From Echinometra lucunter (Eukaryota > Echinodermata > Echinoidea > Camarodonta > Echinometridae): 64,000 bases of DNA. Shown one piece after another: positions 25,534 through 38,222 of this stretch. The stretch is taken from the NCBI GenBank assembly GCA_029962745.1, contig CM057159.1:30334055-30398054 (forward strand). The letters run 5' to 3'. The position numbers were made by a program, and so were the translations under genes. Each line of letters begins with the position of its first letter. Positions within the stretch are counted from its first letter, which is position 1. Under the pieces are notes generated by a model. The model did not search any database and had not been told where the DNA came from. It was given only the letters and a program-made list of their open reading frames with translations.

Positions 25534-25555
25534 GGCCCGGCCCGGCCCGGCCCGG
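25534..25555. repeat. (GGCCC)n pentanucleotide repeat
   Basis: Four and a half perfect GGCCC units, a strong GC island in otherwise AT-rich DNA, with CpG steps at the CCCGG junctions. Confidence 0.95.
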
Positions 25556-25569
25556 TTGCACGTTAAGAA

Positions 25570-25800
25570 CCCAACGCACTATTATTTTATTTATTCATTC
25601 ATTTATTTACTTATTCATATTTCACCAGGGTGGCCCATTAAACAAGAATTAATCTTCCATGGGGCCCTGGATAAAAACAATACAACTATGTACAATTGAA
25701 AAATCAAACAATTTGCATAGTATGAAACAGCAATGAAAAATACCAGAATAAATGATTACAAAATTAGATTAAATTCGAATAAGAGAAGGGGAAAACCTCG
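25570..25800. repeat. Possible LINE/SINE 3' end (TTTATTCAT tail)
   Basis: A TTTATTTATTCATTCATTTA block leads into TTCACCAGGGTGGCCCATTA and CATGGGGCCCTGG. This is the kind of terminal repeat and stem seen at 3' ends of retroposons. No protein-coding part is recognisable. Confidence 0.35.
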
Positions 25801-27069
25801 GCGTAGTGGTACACCTGCACATTCCATTTGGTTATATCTGGAGGAGAGACCTGAGGGTCATTGTGATTAAATTCGTTTTTCTATGATAATGCAAATGACA
25901 CTGATATTGATAACTATAGGCATGATAATTGTCATGATTAAGATCATACACTTAAATGATAGCAGGCAAAATTGCGAGTGCACTAAAATACGGAATAAAG
26001 GATTGAAGATAAATATAATGGTTAACTGGCTTTGGATAATGCATTGATTGCATTTATTTTTTTTATGCCATAATCATTATGTATAACGGAAAATTTTCGT
26101 AAAAGGAGAAAGTTTAATTATCAAAATCTGCCCAACACGTTATAAAGGGTTTCAAGCTCGGGATTATTAACATGCTTTTACAAAAGCAATGAACACAATA
26201 ATTGCCTCCATTAAAGAAAAAAAGAAGAAAAAAAAAAACACGTTTTCGCAGTCATTTCTACCAAGAGTATTTAGTTTTTGCTTACCTTGCCATTAATGGG
26301 CTTTCAATTACCACTGCATCATGTTTAAATTAGTGGAAAACAATATGCATACCTTTTATCTTCGAAGGTTTCATGTGGCTGCGATCAGCTTGTAGAATCC
26401 AATATTGTAGGAAATATTTCAGATAATGGACCTGAAGCAATAAGGATACATCCATAATAATGCATGTCATGATTTGGTTATAAGGAAATTGTAATCGTTG
26501 GTTTTGTTTCGTATTACATGTAGTAAATAAGTTATTCAGAGAGGTAGTGAACCATCTGATTAGCCCACCGGAGCCCTCAGTGATGCTCAGCACATTTAAC
26601 GATTCCATAAATGTCTGGTGGGACTGTTGTTTACTTTTACGTCGTGAATACAAACAAATTGTAATTCATGTATAAAAATGCGTTGATACTGTTGTAACAT
26701 TAGGCATGCAGCTTGCTAGGCGTTTAACATTTAACGAAATATTCACCACAAATGATGAAAGCTTTTATTTACATTTTACATGATATCCATGGTGCTTTTT
26801 TCCAGTAGAATACGACGTCGAAGCTAACTAGGCAGAGTAAATATCGTTGGTCTACCATGTTAATTCATTGGCAACCAGTTCAATTTTAGACGGATTGAGC
26901 GTCGGTTGAGCGTAGCTTAATCTAAACGGCATTGACGTTTTTGAATGTCACGCCGAATCAATAATCATTAATAATTCAGCCTTCAATCCGACTTCCATAT
27001 TGACTAAAACCTCTGTCAACCCACACCCACCCTCACACACCCTCACACAGACCCACACGCCTTCCCACA

Positions 27070-27100
<31 letters not shown>

Positions 27101-27597
27101 CTTGTCTTCTAGCCTCTTCTTCATCTCTTAATTTATGCATAGATGTGAATGTATCAACCCCCCCCCCCCACTTAGACTGTAAAATCCTGCCTTGTAAGCC
27201 TGACTTCTCCCATTTTTGTCAAAGACAAATAGTCATAAAACTGCACATAATGATGTTGTTTTTAGTAAAGAAAAAAATATATCATTTTTGAGTGAAAAGG
27301 TGTGTTTCATGTCTGTGTTGAACAAGCTGCAGAGAAGAATATGTGAAATGCTATGTTTGTATTCAATAATGACGTTTATTACAGCTCCCACTAAGCTCAG
27401 GTACAATACCATTTCCGATACTGCACAATGATACGGGTTTTGAATTTAAAATGTGTAGTTTTAGAACTGATTACTGTACCCTTGAATTATCTTTGTCTTT
27501 CTCTTTTCCCCCTTCTTTTACCCTTCACCCTACCTACTTTCGTTCTTCTCTCCTTCACCTTCATTCTGTCCCCTTCTTATTTCTGTTCCTATGACAG
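25801..27597. other. Gene-free stretch upstream of the ankyrin exon
   Basis: AT-rich with a (TC)n run at about 27069-27098 and a C10 run at 27160-27169. From about 27490 it becomes strongly pyrimidine-rich, forming the polypyrimidine tract of the splice acceptor at 27596-27597. No upstream coding exon could be identified in this window. Confidence 0.6.
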
Positions 27598-29221
27598 GCT
27601 CGACGTCTGGTGGAGGCTATCTGTCGTCGGATGGAGAAACAACGATCAAGATCTGGTCTAGGAGCGGTGCTGAAGTCGACCAGAGGACGACGAGCAAGTT
27701 TACAACCCAGTGAGGAAGCAGCACCCAGATTAACATCAATCAGTCGACGTCTTAGTTCATTGACCAAAGAAGGTCCACCACATGGTCCAGATCATTACCC
27801 TCTAGGGTCTCCAACCTTTCAATCACCGCTAGGATTAGCTCACCCGAAACCTGCTGGAAGGTTTGGTATACCTAACAACAAGCTACCCAGTAAGTTCCGC
27901 AAGTTCTCCCTCCCGAAGTTGAAGAGTATCCCTTGCATAGCCGCCTTGACCATCAACATGTCATTATTGGTTGGAGAGGTTGAGAGCCCACCAGGTACCG
28001 TTCTCGCTGATGCGCAGCTCCTTAGGCTCGCCATCCAGAGGAATAATGTCGAGAGTGTAACAGAGGTTCTTGATCGGCATTATGAGTTGTTCAACGTTGG
28101 TCCTGAAGCAGCCACGGCGCCCTCAACACCACAACCCCATAGGCGGAGTAGAAGTGACAGCCTGCAGGTGGAAGTTCTCCTACAACAGAGCACTGCACTT
28201 ATCAACAAGTTCCAGGATGGAAGGGTTACTCCTGAGCCAGAGGTGGAAGAACCTGTGGAACTAAAGCAAAGTGTTCCTTTGGTATTCAAGAATGCACTCC
28301 ATCTTGCTATTGCACATGGTTCTCTAGACGTGGTGCAGCTATTATTGAAGCGGGGTATTGACCCTTGTCTTGCTGGTAGATGTAGGTACAATCGACATCC
28401 AAGTGCGCAGTCTGATGAAGCAGGATCTCCTAACAACAATAACCGATACAGCTATGTGGACATCGACGACGCTTATCTAGAAAGACCAAGTCTGTTCTTC
28501 GCCGTGCATAATGCGAGTGCAGTCATTGTTCGTATGTTACTTCGGTATGGTGCTGTACCAGACCAAACAGATAGTGATCGTTGCACACCCCTTCATGTAG
28601 CTGCCCGAGGGTTTCATCAAAGATGGGAGTGCGCTCAAGTTCTCCTCGTTCATGGAGCTAGTATCTTGAGCCCTGACAAAGATGGTATCCGACCAGTGGA
28701 TCTTGCACCTCGTCTGCGGAAGCTTCAAAGAAGGATCCTTCTTGATCACCTTGATGTCCTATCTCCTGACAATCTTCATCTACACTGTGAAGATGGTCCA
28801 CGTGTTCGGATCAGACCACTCCGTGATAGCAGGAAGCATTCATCCGGTCTTATGGCTCTACCGAGGTTTGTTGCCCGTGTAGCAAGATCACGATCACCAA
28901 ACACCAACGACAAGGATCGACGAGCGACTGTCTGCGTTTCTAACGACAACGATGTCGAAGAAGAGAAAGCGAGATCGCGCGCAGGACGGAAAATGAGCTT
29001 CTGGGGTTGGCCGAAAAGACGGCGTAAGTCTCGAGAAGATTCTAAGGATAGTGATTGTGAGCAGGTTGACCAAACAGCGCCATGTGGAGTGGGTGTGAAT
29101 GTATCAGGAACACCAGGTGGTTCGATGAAGGAGCATGTACAGATCACAACAGAAGCAGACACACCAACTAAGAACCAGACCAGACGAACAGGCAAAACTA
29201 TGCTGGTGTCAGCTAACATTG
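27598..29221 (+). CDS. Ankyrin-repeat protein, large internal exon
   Basis: This is the only strong host coding exon. It begins after a long polypyrimidine tract and AG at 27596-27597. An in-frame TGA at 27592-27594 rules out extension as a continuous frame. The first ATG is at 27631, but the frame is open from the acceptor (ARRLVEAICRRMEK), so earlier exons are likely. It ends at donor G|GTAAGA (29222) in phase 1. Counting from 27610, ankyrin-like repeats lie at about residues 135-166, 226-255 (ALHLAIAHGSLDVVQLLL), 291-321 and 324-366 (TPLHVAARGF, LLVHGA). The N-terminus is Ser/Arg-rich, with a basic patch (PKRRRKSR) near 468-475. Ankyrin repeats mediate protein binding. The specific protein is not recognised and its partner and location are unknown. 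The open frame continues into the intron to a stop at 29383. Confidence 0.9.
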
Positions 29222-29968
29222 GTAAGATTTATTTTATTGTCATTCAGACTTTAGTAAAAACATTGGTTAATGCCATTGATGATTATGCTGATAATCAAGT
29301 TTTGAAGTATTTTTCAAACAAATTCAAAACGACAATTTTTATCCCCGATTCCAGAATTCTCCAAAAAGTTTTTGAAGGTGAATGAAGACAGTGTAGAATA
29401 AAATTTGACAATAGAAATTCTTTTTCTTTTTTTTTCACTCTGTCACTCAAATAATCTGTCACAGCTCTCCAGTAGCTCTTATAGCATAGCCTAGATTCCA
29501 TATTTAGGAATAGAATATGAACGTTTATGTGAGAATCCTTTAATTTGTTCCGTTTCACTATAATGTTCCTTTAAACTCTGCTTACCGTCTGGTTATATCA
29601 GGTTACATCCAGTATAGCCTTGTGACGTATGTCGAGACCTCTACGCTTATTGTCAACTCACAAATGAATCCAATTCATAAAGTATTTGTCTTTCATTATC
29701 CATACTAGATTGAACAACGGGTATGTGGGCGATTGATTTGATAGTGGAAGAGGGCAGAGGGAGGGAGGGGAGGGAGGTCAAATATACTTCTTGAAGGACT
29801 CTCTTTTGATTAGTCCATTAAGTTTTCATTGTTTAGTTCCCCTTTCTATATAAAGACTTTGCTCTCTGTGGTTTTGTATTTGAACGATGAGTTTCACTGG
29901 CTTTAAGCTTAAGAAGTAAATCACGTCAGTTCACCTCAATTTGATGCATCTGTAGTCTGTATAAACTT

Positions 29969-30008
29969 TCTCTCTCTCTCTCTCTCTCTCTCTCTGAAGG
30001 GGGGGGGG
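29969..30008. repeat. (TC)n microsatellite followed by poly-G
   Basis: About 13 TC dinucleotides, then GAAGG and a G run. It is another instance of the GA/CT plus poly-G pairing seen across the window. Confidence 0.9.
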
Positions 30009-33000
30009 ATGGATATCCTTTATCCTATCCTCATCATATCCCTGCTCTCGAGGATAAAGTAGTTTATTTTGAAAGAATGCAAACTGCACACATATCAAGC
30101 TATTGGAATGGAAATTCATATTTCCTGCATAAGAAGGGTCCGGTTATGACGAAAAGTTTATTGAAAAAGAGCAAATCGATGATTTAAATATGTTGAACTT
30201 ATGTGCCTTATAAACACCCTAAAAGATCACTGTGAACTATGATTCTAGAAGAGCACACCAAAAGGACTAGCTGAAACTCCGCTTCATATTGCACACGTTA
30301 CAGCAAAAATATCAAATTTCTGGTTCAGCGTTCGACTTGCATTTGTCGCTTGTCGTCTTAATAATAAATGACGTTCACCAGACGTGAGTAGTGTTCACAC
30401 AGCCTGCACTTAAACGTTCACTTTCCTTGTGTGTGTGTGTGTTCCAATTATTTCGGAGAAACGCAATGGAGCATGCACAGAGTGGAAGGAAGGAGAACCA
30501 CCCACAGAACCGACCAATAAGAAACAGCAGTGAGAATGAGACAATACTCAAATGTAAGGATATCTTCTTATCACAGCCGCCCAAATATCGTGACCTTTAA
30601 GTCCTTTTGCTGACGTGCTCTTAGTCGATAGACAATAGAGACTACAATGGCATGATCAACATTGATAGCTAAGTGGACGGGGGAAGGGGTGGTGTGAGAT
30701 GGGGAAGGGGTGGGGTGAGAGGGGGTCATTATCATTAATTTACATAAGACGGGGGTATGGTAAGAGAGCAAAAACAAAACTTAGGAACGTTAGGATATAC
30801 CTGCATGGGATACTCGCATTAATCTTGTAATTTAAAATCAGATAAAACATAAGTGAAATTCTGTTTACTTTCTGTTTACAATCTGATTCATTTAAGGTTT
30901 CCGAATAATCGAAACATTTTATATGCAAATGGTCTCTCTATTCAATATTCATAGACAATATCGAGAGAGAATATTATGTGGAACTCCTTTAGCCAAAAAT
31001 TCTCATACGAATGAGATGTTTCAATGACTGATTTTTACTGTACCATAAAATGATATTATTCCCAAAGGAGTCATCATCAATCCTTTAATATAATCATAAT
31101 GGAAGGTAGGCCTAGATCATTTCTACTTTAACCCTTCTCCATCTCTGAATCACTGTCTGATGATGATATGAATAAGATGTGTCATTTTCATAAACCTTCT
31201 TACCATGCATGCAGGATAACACGTGCTTTACTCTGCGAGTGAAACCAAGTCACAACACAAATGAACTATGACAGTACACCGTACCATTATTTCTGCAGCA
31301 GGTTTTTTATCATCATAGATACAGTGATGTCTACTCGGTATTCTGGGTTGATTTGGTGTGATAAGGATATCATCAGCAAACCAGGACGATATTGTTATCA
31401 AGTGTCTATTGCATTCTACATATACTAGCGAGTAATGCTCTAAATTGTTTGTTATATTACGGATACCATCGTTTGCTATCTACGTTTGATATGAACATAC
31501 TGATTCTTATTGATGTGTCTGGACCTATCGTGTGAAAGGTAAGATTGTTTATCGAGTAGACATACACTGTCATCAAGTTTTAAGATGTATTAAAATGTTT
31601 ACCACAAAGTATTAACAAAAATGTATTAAGCGCTATATAAATGTTATCGATTTTTATTATTATTATTATGGCAAGGACTGTTCTATAATAAGTACACCTT
31701 AATTTCAAGGTAAAAACTACAACACTATTGCGTAACTTTTAATATTGATAATAATATCAATAATAATAATATAACATTTATTAGGCCCTCGATTCTGTTG
31801 TTACTAAGCGCACTGTTTTCTGTTTAATGGTTAGTTAACAGAACGTACAATGAATAAAAAAAAAAAAAAACAGAACTTTACTTTTTCGATAAACCATACA
31901 TGAATGATGAAAAATGTCAAACTATCGTATTTAGAGAATAAAATGATGTAATTCTTCATTATTGGCCGCGTTCAAGGGGGCAAATGAAATTAAATCCTAT
32001 ATGAAAACGATCATGTAAGGAAAAAAAAATCATGATTGGAAGTGAAACAAATTCAACTTATAGAAGTTTAATCTTACATCTTCTAATAAGAAGGAAGGGA
32101 ATGAAATCCATATCCATACATTTTATGCTGAAGTTTGACAGATATATGTAGCCATGTAGCAACACATAGAACTTTAATTAAAAAAAAAACAAACGGAGAG
32201 CAGTGACTTGCTGCTGCAAATGCATAGGGAAACATGATGTAATTTCAACTATCTAGCTCCACATAATATTAAAAGAACGAAAAAAAAAAGAGAAAAGTTC
32301 ACTAAATTCCTGCTTTTCAAACCATCAATATCAACTTGAAATGATCGCTTCTGTTTGATACCACGTGTTGCTTACGTCACAATACAAAAAATACAAAACA
32401 GAATCGGATGTATGACAGGAAGGCAGAAGCATGGAAGCAGATGCATAGCTCTGCTAAATTTCCGCTTAAGAGAAAAGAGAACTGACATCTTTCTATTCAT
32501 TGCTATTTTCATATATCTTTTCATCAAGTAGAGTATAGCTGCAATACTTTTGTTGTCGTGATATACAGCTAACGGAACTTCATCAACCTGCAGTTAGATA
32601 ATCATAACTCGCATTGTGTGTAGGAGTCATGGTTCCACACATTCCAACTTAGATAAGAAATGATCCTTAAGAATGTCTTTGGAGGAATTAGAAAAATATG
32701 AATGTACAAAAATGCACTGGCACATTAAAGGCTTTTCATTTTTGTTCTGTTTGATTGAATTGCTGCCAGTGTAAAGATTTCTCTCTTTCGGTATCGCCCT
32801 ATAGAGGAGATAGCATGCTATTCTATAGACAGTAGCTCAATTGAAATTAGCCTCAGTTCACACATTGTGTTATATCCCGCTAATAATTCTTTACCAACCT
32901 TATACTCTGCATGAACAAAATAATGTGGAACAAATTTTATGCAGGTACCAGAACATGGGGAATCTACTGAGAAGGAAATTATGAGTATTTTCATTCCTGA

Positions 33001-33252
33001 CGTATTTTTTGTGAGGATATGTTGAAGATATCCACCGTTCTTTGCAGAAAATCGGGTACATGACTGTATAAAAGCTCAGTTTCAGAAACGGTATTACACC
33101 AGATAGAGCGGGCTGTAATAAACGTCGATTGAACTCAAACGTATCATGAAATTAGTGGCTATTTTAAAACATCAGATTGCTTACATTTTTGTTTTTGCAA
33201 AGACAAACAAACGTAAACTTGCATAATCTTTCACTGTTGGTTTGTCTGTCTC
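30009..33252. other. Intronic stretch without recognised features
   Basis: AT-rich. It contains GGGG(A)AGGGGTGGGGTGAGA direct repeats near 30685-30722 and poly-A runs near 31859 and 32180. No coding sequence was seen. Confidence 0.55.
31600..31680. repeat. Inverted TATAGCGCTT-type retroposon tail
   Basis: AAGCGCTATATAAATGTTAT followed by (ATT)n is the reverse-complement form of the tail at 17408-17480. It ends in a trinucleotide run, as retroposon 3' ends often do. Confidence 0.5.
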
Positions 33253-33300
33253 CCCCCCCCCCCCAAAAAAAAAAAAAAGAAAAAAGAAAAAGAAAAAAGA
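33253..33300. repeat. Poly-C/poly-A junction
   Basis: C12 directly followed by A14, then AAG-rich sequence. The same C-run to A-run junction occurs near 13209 and 17208. Confidence 0.9.
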
Positions 33301-33620
33301 AGGAACAATTCTACACTGTCGGTCTTTACCAAAGAAGAAAAGATGTGCAATTTTACGTGTAAAACAAACAAAAACAAAGAAATACAACAAAACAAAACGA
33401 AAAAAAGAGGTAAAACAAAACACACAGAAAAAAATGTGCGATTTAAAAGAAGTAGTCTTCTTTTTCTTCTTTCGTATAACATTTGCAGCTGACATGGCTA
33501 AAGTGACATGTCAGGAGAAGAGGGCCAAGCAATGGCATCATCTGTCACGTGATGTAGTTCACTGATGCCCCATGAAAATCTTGTCAGCATGCAGTCATGT
33601 AGTAGTGCCGTAGTGGTAAA

Positions 33621-33641
33621 GGTAGTAGTAGTAGTAGTAGC

Positions 33642-33738
<97 letters not shown>

Positions 33739-33783
33739 GAGGAGGAGGAGGAGGAGGAGGAGGAGGAGGAGGAGGAGGAGGAG

Positions 33784-33831
<48 letters not shown>

Positions 33832-33858
33832 TAGTAGCAGCAGTATTATTATTATTAT

Positions 33859-33900
<42 letters not shown>

Positions 33901-33942
33901 TAGTAGCAGCAGCAGCAGCAGTATTATTATTATTATTATTAT

Positions 33943-33983
<41 letters not shown>

Positions 33984-34109
33984 CTAGTAGTAATAGTAGT
34001 AGCAGCAGTAGTAGTAATAGTAGTAGTGGTGATGGTAGTAGCAGTAGTAGTAGTAGTAGTATAGTATAGTGTAGTATAGTATAGTAGTAGCAGCAGCAGC
34101 AGTAGTAGT

Positions 34110-34199
<90 letters not shown>

Positions 34200-34224
34200 T
34201 GTTGTTGTTATTGTTGTAGTAGTA
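33621..34224. repeat. ~600 bp compound trinucleotide array
   Basis: Nearly pure (GTA)n with embedded (GGA)n at about 33738-33785, (TAT)n at about 33843-33859 and 33923-33943, and (GCA)n at about 33906-33921 and 34087-34138, ending in (GTT)n. A short GGA/GGGA patch follows to about 34257. The poly-Val and poly-Thr frames through it are artefacts of the triplet period. Confidence 0.97.
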
Positions 34225-34259
34225 AGAGGTAGAGGGAGAGGAGGAGGAGGAGGGGGACT

Positions 34260-35439
34260 GGTGGTATGTAGCGTTAGAAGTAGCAGCAGCAGCCGCGTTA
34301 GTAATAACAAGATAGAACGATGGTTTAATTGTCGTGTAAGGTAATTTCAGGAGTCACAATAATTGGGGAAATTTTGACTATGTATAGCTCCTATAAATAC
34401 CTCTAGAAAACGTTTACTTGAATTTTAGGCCTACATTAAATCCGATATTTTGTAAAGGGAAAATTTTTGTGCAAATAACGACTCATTCATATAACACTGT
34501 ATTTCAGAGAAAGAAAAAAAAATTGTGGTAAATTAGAATTGTAAGTATATTCCTATCTTATTTAAGTTTTAAAAATCTGACAATATTTGTTTTATGTGCT
34601 ACTTCAAACTGAATACTGGCTTTGCAACCTGGCTAGCCCATCAGCTCCGCTTTCCTGCCAAATAGCGAGGCTTCACAGCACATAAAGTAAGGGTATTTGC
34701 AAACTTGTTTACTTTTCATACATACATCTTTAACTTGATTCAGTTTGAACATACATACATCATAAAACCCCTTCTGACGTAGGATGATAGGACGTCGAGA
34801 TTTTAACAATTTCCTACAACAAACAACTCCTTGGTCATTAAAAGCTAACCAAACAGTAAGGGAAATTCCCTTAACGTTTTCATTCTTTAATGCAATAAAG
34901 GTTGTTCAAATCGAAAAGATGCCGTGTGCCCTAGGTTTTTGAGAATCCGATATGATGTAGTTCCCCTGAGAGATCATAACATGCAGACATTCAGCCATTC
35001 TTCTCCTACACTCATGATACTGACAGAGGAGGAAGGGGGGGGGGGGGGAGAAAGAAAGAATTAAAAAAAAAACGAAGAAAGAAAGACTGGTGTAGAAAGG
35101 GTACTTTTTTGGTCTTAGGGAAGTAAGTTGATTTCCTGATCGAAATCTATTCAAACGATTTCACTTTAGTTAAATGTGATGTTATGTGCAGAATGATGCG
35201 AATATCAGAAAGACATAGCCAGCATTTGTACAAGAAATTCATTCAAAAGAGAAAGTTAACAACAACAACGACCACAACAACAAAAAAAGCCACCAGCCTA
35301 GATAAGAATGTCAATTTTTCGATGTACACGAGCAGGTACCCCCACCCTCCTCCAATGCACTTTACATAGGTTTTCATTAATGTGGGTTTTTTCAGATTGG
35401 AAGGAGAGAAAGATCATGGATAAAAACAAAGACATGGGG
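34260..35439. other. Intronic stretch without recognised features
   Basis: AT-rich with a G13 run at about 35035-35048. A small (CAA)n-like patch lies near 35260-35283. No coding sequence was seen. Confidence 0.55.
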
Positions 35440-35690
35440 ATAATAATAAACATAATTATGTATACTGCGCTACACAGTTCACCACAGTGCTCAAGGCACT
35501 TACAATGAATTATCATAAACATTATCATTACCCCAGTAGCACCAGGTAAGAGTGCAGCAAAGGTGGATTAAATATCTTGATGAAGGACACAAAGAGCCAG
35601 CCATCATTGGGAATCGAATTCACGACCCCTTGATTAAGAGCGTGTGCTCTTACCATCTTTGCCAAAACACCTCCACATTACCCTATCATT
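35440..35690 (-). mobile_element. tRNA-derived SINE-like element
   Basis: On the minus strand, from about 35673 downward, the sequence reads TTTGGCAAAGATGGTAAGAG, then CACACGCTCTTAATCAAGGG, then GTCGTGAATTCGATTCCC. This has the layout of a tRNA with an A-box-like TGGCAAAGATGG and a B-box-like GAATTCGATTCC. The body continues to about 35455, with GTGCTCAAGGCACTT (plus strand) and a TATACTGCGCTACA tail next to AATAATAATAA. The tRNA part is diverged and lacks a convincing cloverleaf acceptor stem, so it is called SINE rather than a tRNA gene. Confidence 0.65.
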
Positions 35691-36084
35691 AGCGTAGTGC
35701 GAATATACCCGATGAAGATGAGAAACACTCTAAAACAAAGAGGGAATACGAAGGAAGAGATAGAAAAACAGAAGAGCTAATCCTAAAATTCAATATATGA
35801 TATAGATATTTTTTTTCGTCTACCTGTTGGGAGCTATGCTGTCTTACTTCAACCTCAAAAAGTCGTCTCATCATGCTCATGGAAGTTCAAAGCATAGTTG
35901 CTTCAGGTACATTGCCACGAAAACCACATAAACAAACTTGGATAAGGTAATCTGTTTATTTTAAAGTTGTCTGCTACAACAAAGCTTACCTACCGTCAGT
36001 ATACGTATCAGACATCACATACCACGAGTATCACTGGAAAATACTGGCAACCAAAATAAAGAGATTATGAGAGCGAAAAAGGAT

Positions 36085-36088
<4 letters not shown>

Positions 36089-36134
<46 letters not shown>

Positions 36135-36183
36135 TGGGATAATGACAAGTAGAAAAAAAAGAGAGACAATGGTCAAAAAGGGC

Positions 36184-36218
<35 letters not shown>
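36089..36218. repeat. Two (GA)n microsatellite blocks
   Basis: Pure AG runs at about 36089-36133 and 36187-36218, separated by purine-rich unique sequence. Confidence 0.93.
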
Positions 36219-36222
<4 letters not shown>

Positions 36223-38155
36223 TGAGACGAAAAAGGATTAAAAAGAAGAAATGAAAAGGGAGTGAAAAACAGGTAATAAAAAAGATAATGGTGAAGATGC
36301 ACAAACGAAATATATAAGGAAATTTGAATCAGAAACTAGAAGCATATTTTACAGTGCTAAAATAGGAATACCTTTTAACAATAAAAGACGGAAAGATAAA
36401 CAGACAGCAACCTATTTAAAACAACCCGACTTAAAGGGAAAAATAGGTATCGAGCAGAGATACCAATGTAATCACTGCTTTGTCAACTGCATCATAGCAA
36501 CGGTGTCTAGCAACGAGTGACTATGTACACAACTCATCCCAATTTGAATTACCCCCACGCTGCTGTGTACAGATGACGAATCAATGAAATATTTGGCATG
36601 TTTGGAGGTGTTTGAATGACCTTTCGTCTGGTGCTGGCCATACAGTGGAGGCCTGGGAAGGGAGGGGGGGGGGGGGGGGAGGACTTGAGAGGGACAAGGA
36701 AGCCAAATTAGATATGAATGCATTAAGGGAGTCTGCACCCGGTTGCATACAAAATACAAATTCTGGAATTACATGTACTTAGAAAGAATCATTTTTTTTT
36801 GTTCTGAATGTACATGCTTCATCACACTTTTATCGTCGGGTTTTGGAAGGTTTGGCGAATCGTATTTCTAGAAAAAGGTGTTCAAATTGAATAAATACAT
36901 AAAAAACGAATATGACTGAAAAGGCGTAGTTTATTCATATAAAATACATCCAGGCTATTTTTTTTTTTTTTACAAATACTTGACCTAATATACATGGTAA
37001 ATGTGATACAAGTAGTGCAATGATAATAATAATGATTTAGAATCAATATAGACTAAGGCAGAACGAAAAAAAAAGCGGTTAGCTAAATTTAGTCCTTAAT
37101 AGACTAAGGAGGATTTGTGAAACTTGTTACAAGTTTGGTAATTATATCTTTAGAGAAAAAAACATTAGCAGAGAACAATTTCTGTAAATTTGAAGTTTAA
37201 TTGTAAAGAAATACGTAGAAAAATAAAATATCATCAAGAAATGAAATCAACGTTTCAATGATGGATTATCTATTATGGTGAATACTAGTACGTAAAAAGA
37301 GAAAAAGAAACCGATATCAATGGGTAACAACCGAATAATATACTGCGACATGCATTTGTATTTGTGGCCAATAAAAACAATTCGTAGTTAAACTGTGCAT
37401 TAATTTGAAGTCAATTGGATACAACAACATAACAAAAAAAAAAAAAAATGAAGGGTAGATATAATGATAGAAAGTAAATATTTCAATAAAACATCTATAG
37501 CTTGTATGCAGTTGATTGCGATATTCTTGATCATTATATGCTTTCTTGAGTTTCTTGGGATTTGATGAAAAGTTAGATTAAATTTTGGCCTGGATTAGCG
37601 ACATTACCGTTTTGAGAAATATTTTCTTCATCAACTACTAAATAAATGCAATTAAGCAGGGAAAAGGAACACTAGATTCATAAAAGTTTTATCACATAAG
37701 TAGGAACTCCCAGCATGAAGAAGTGGTGAGTCATCGTTAGCATACAAGCTTTTTGAAGTTTATTTGCTTTATTTTGTTACGACTTGGTGTGTATTCTGTT
37801 GCTATCATTCCACGGTTTTCACGTATACCGGTTATTAGTCTGGTTCTGATTCATGCAGTTTAATTCTGAGTTTGTTTTAATTTAGGCTGATAAAAGAAGA
37901 ACACATTCTGATCCCCTAAACCCGTCGACAATATCTAACTTCTGACTTTGATTTAGGTAATATCTTGGCTTGCTTCTCGAGGAGGCAGAAGCATAGAAAG
38001 GTTTAATTTATGGCTGTCTTGTCTGATACTGCATGTCTGCTTCCTGGTATCTAGTAAATTTGGAACCTTTCCATGCGTCTTAGCTTCTACTGAGAAAATT
38101 TTTAGGGTTAGATGTTCTAGAACATTCATTTTGAGAATGTTTTAATCTTTCTTAG
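36219..38155. other. Intronic stretch without recognised features
   Basis: AT-rich with a G run at about 36665-36679 and a T13 run at 36958-36971. No coding sequence or named element was seen. Confidence 0.55.
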
Positions 38156-38222
38156 AGTTTGAAGAACATGGCTCAACCCGTGAGACGGCGACGTGTTGGC
38201 CAAACACTGAAAACCATACCAG
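38156..38222 (+). other. Candidate cryptic exon, low confidence
   Basis: An AG preceded by TTTTAATCTTTCTT and followed 67 nt later by AG|GTGGGT encloses GC-richer sequence containing ATGGCTCAACCCGTGAGACG. The length (67 nt) would shift the frame of the next known exon if it were spliced into the ankyrin transcript, so it is either unrelated or a repeat fragment. Confidence 0.15.

Noticed and set aside
28080..29219. Antisense open frames of 119 and 147 codons within the ankyrin exon
   Set aside because: They are shadows of the sense coding frame. The sense strand has ankyrin motifs and correct splice phases, and the antisense frames have no recognisable content.
29222..29385. Continuation of the ankyrin frame to a stop at 29383 as the true C-terminus
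   Set aside because: GTAAGA at 29222 is a strong donor, composition turns AT-rich immediately after, and the next exon joins in perfect phase. An intron-retention isoform remains possible but is not supported here.
33825..34310. Long poly-Val and poly-Thr/Tyr open frames on both strands
   Set aside because: Direct consequence of the GTA/ACT triplet repeat, with no non-repeat coding sequence.
35600..35680. Functional tRNA gene on the minus strand
   Set aside because: A and B boxes are recognisable, but acceptor and anticodon stems are not convincing and the body continues as a retroposon. It is called a SINE.
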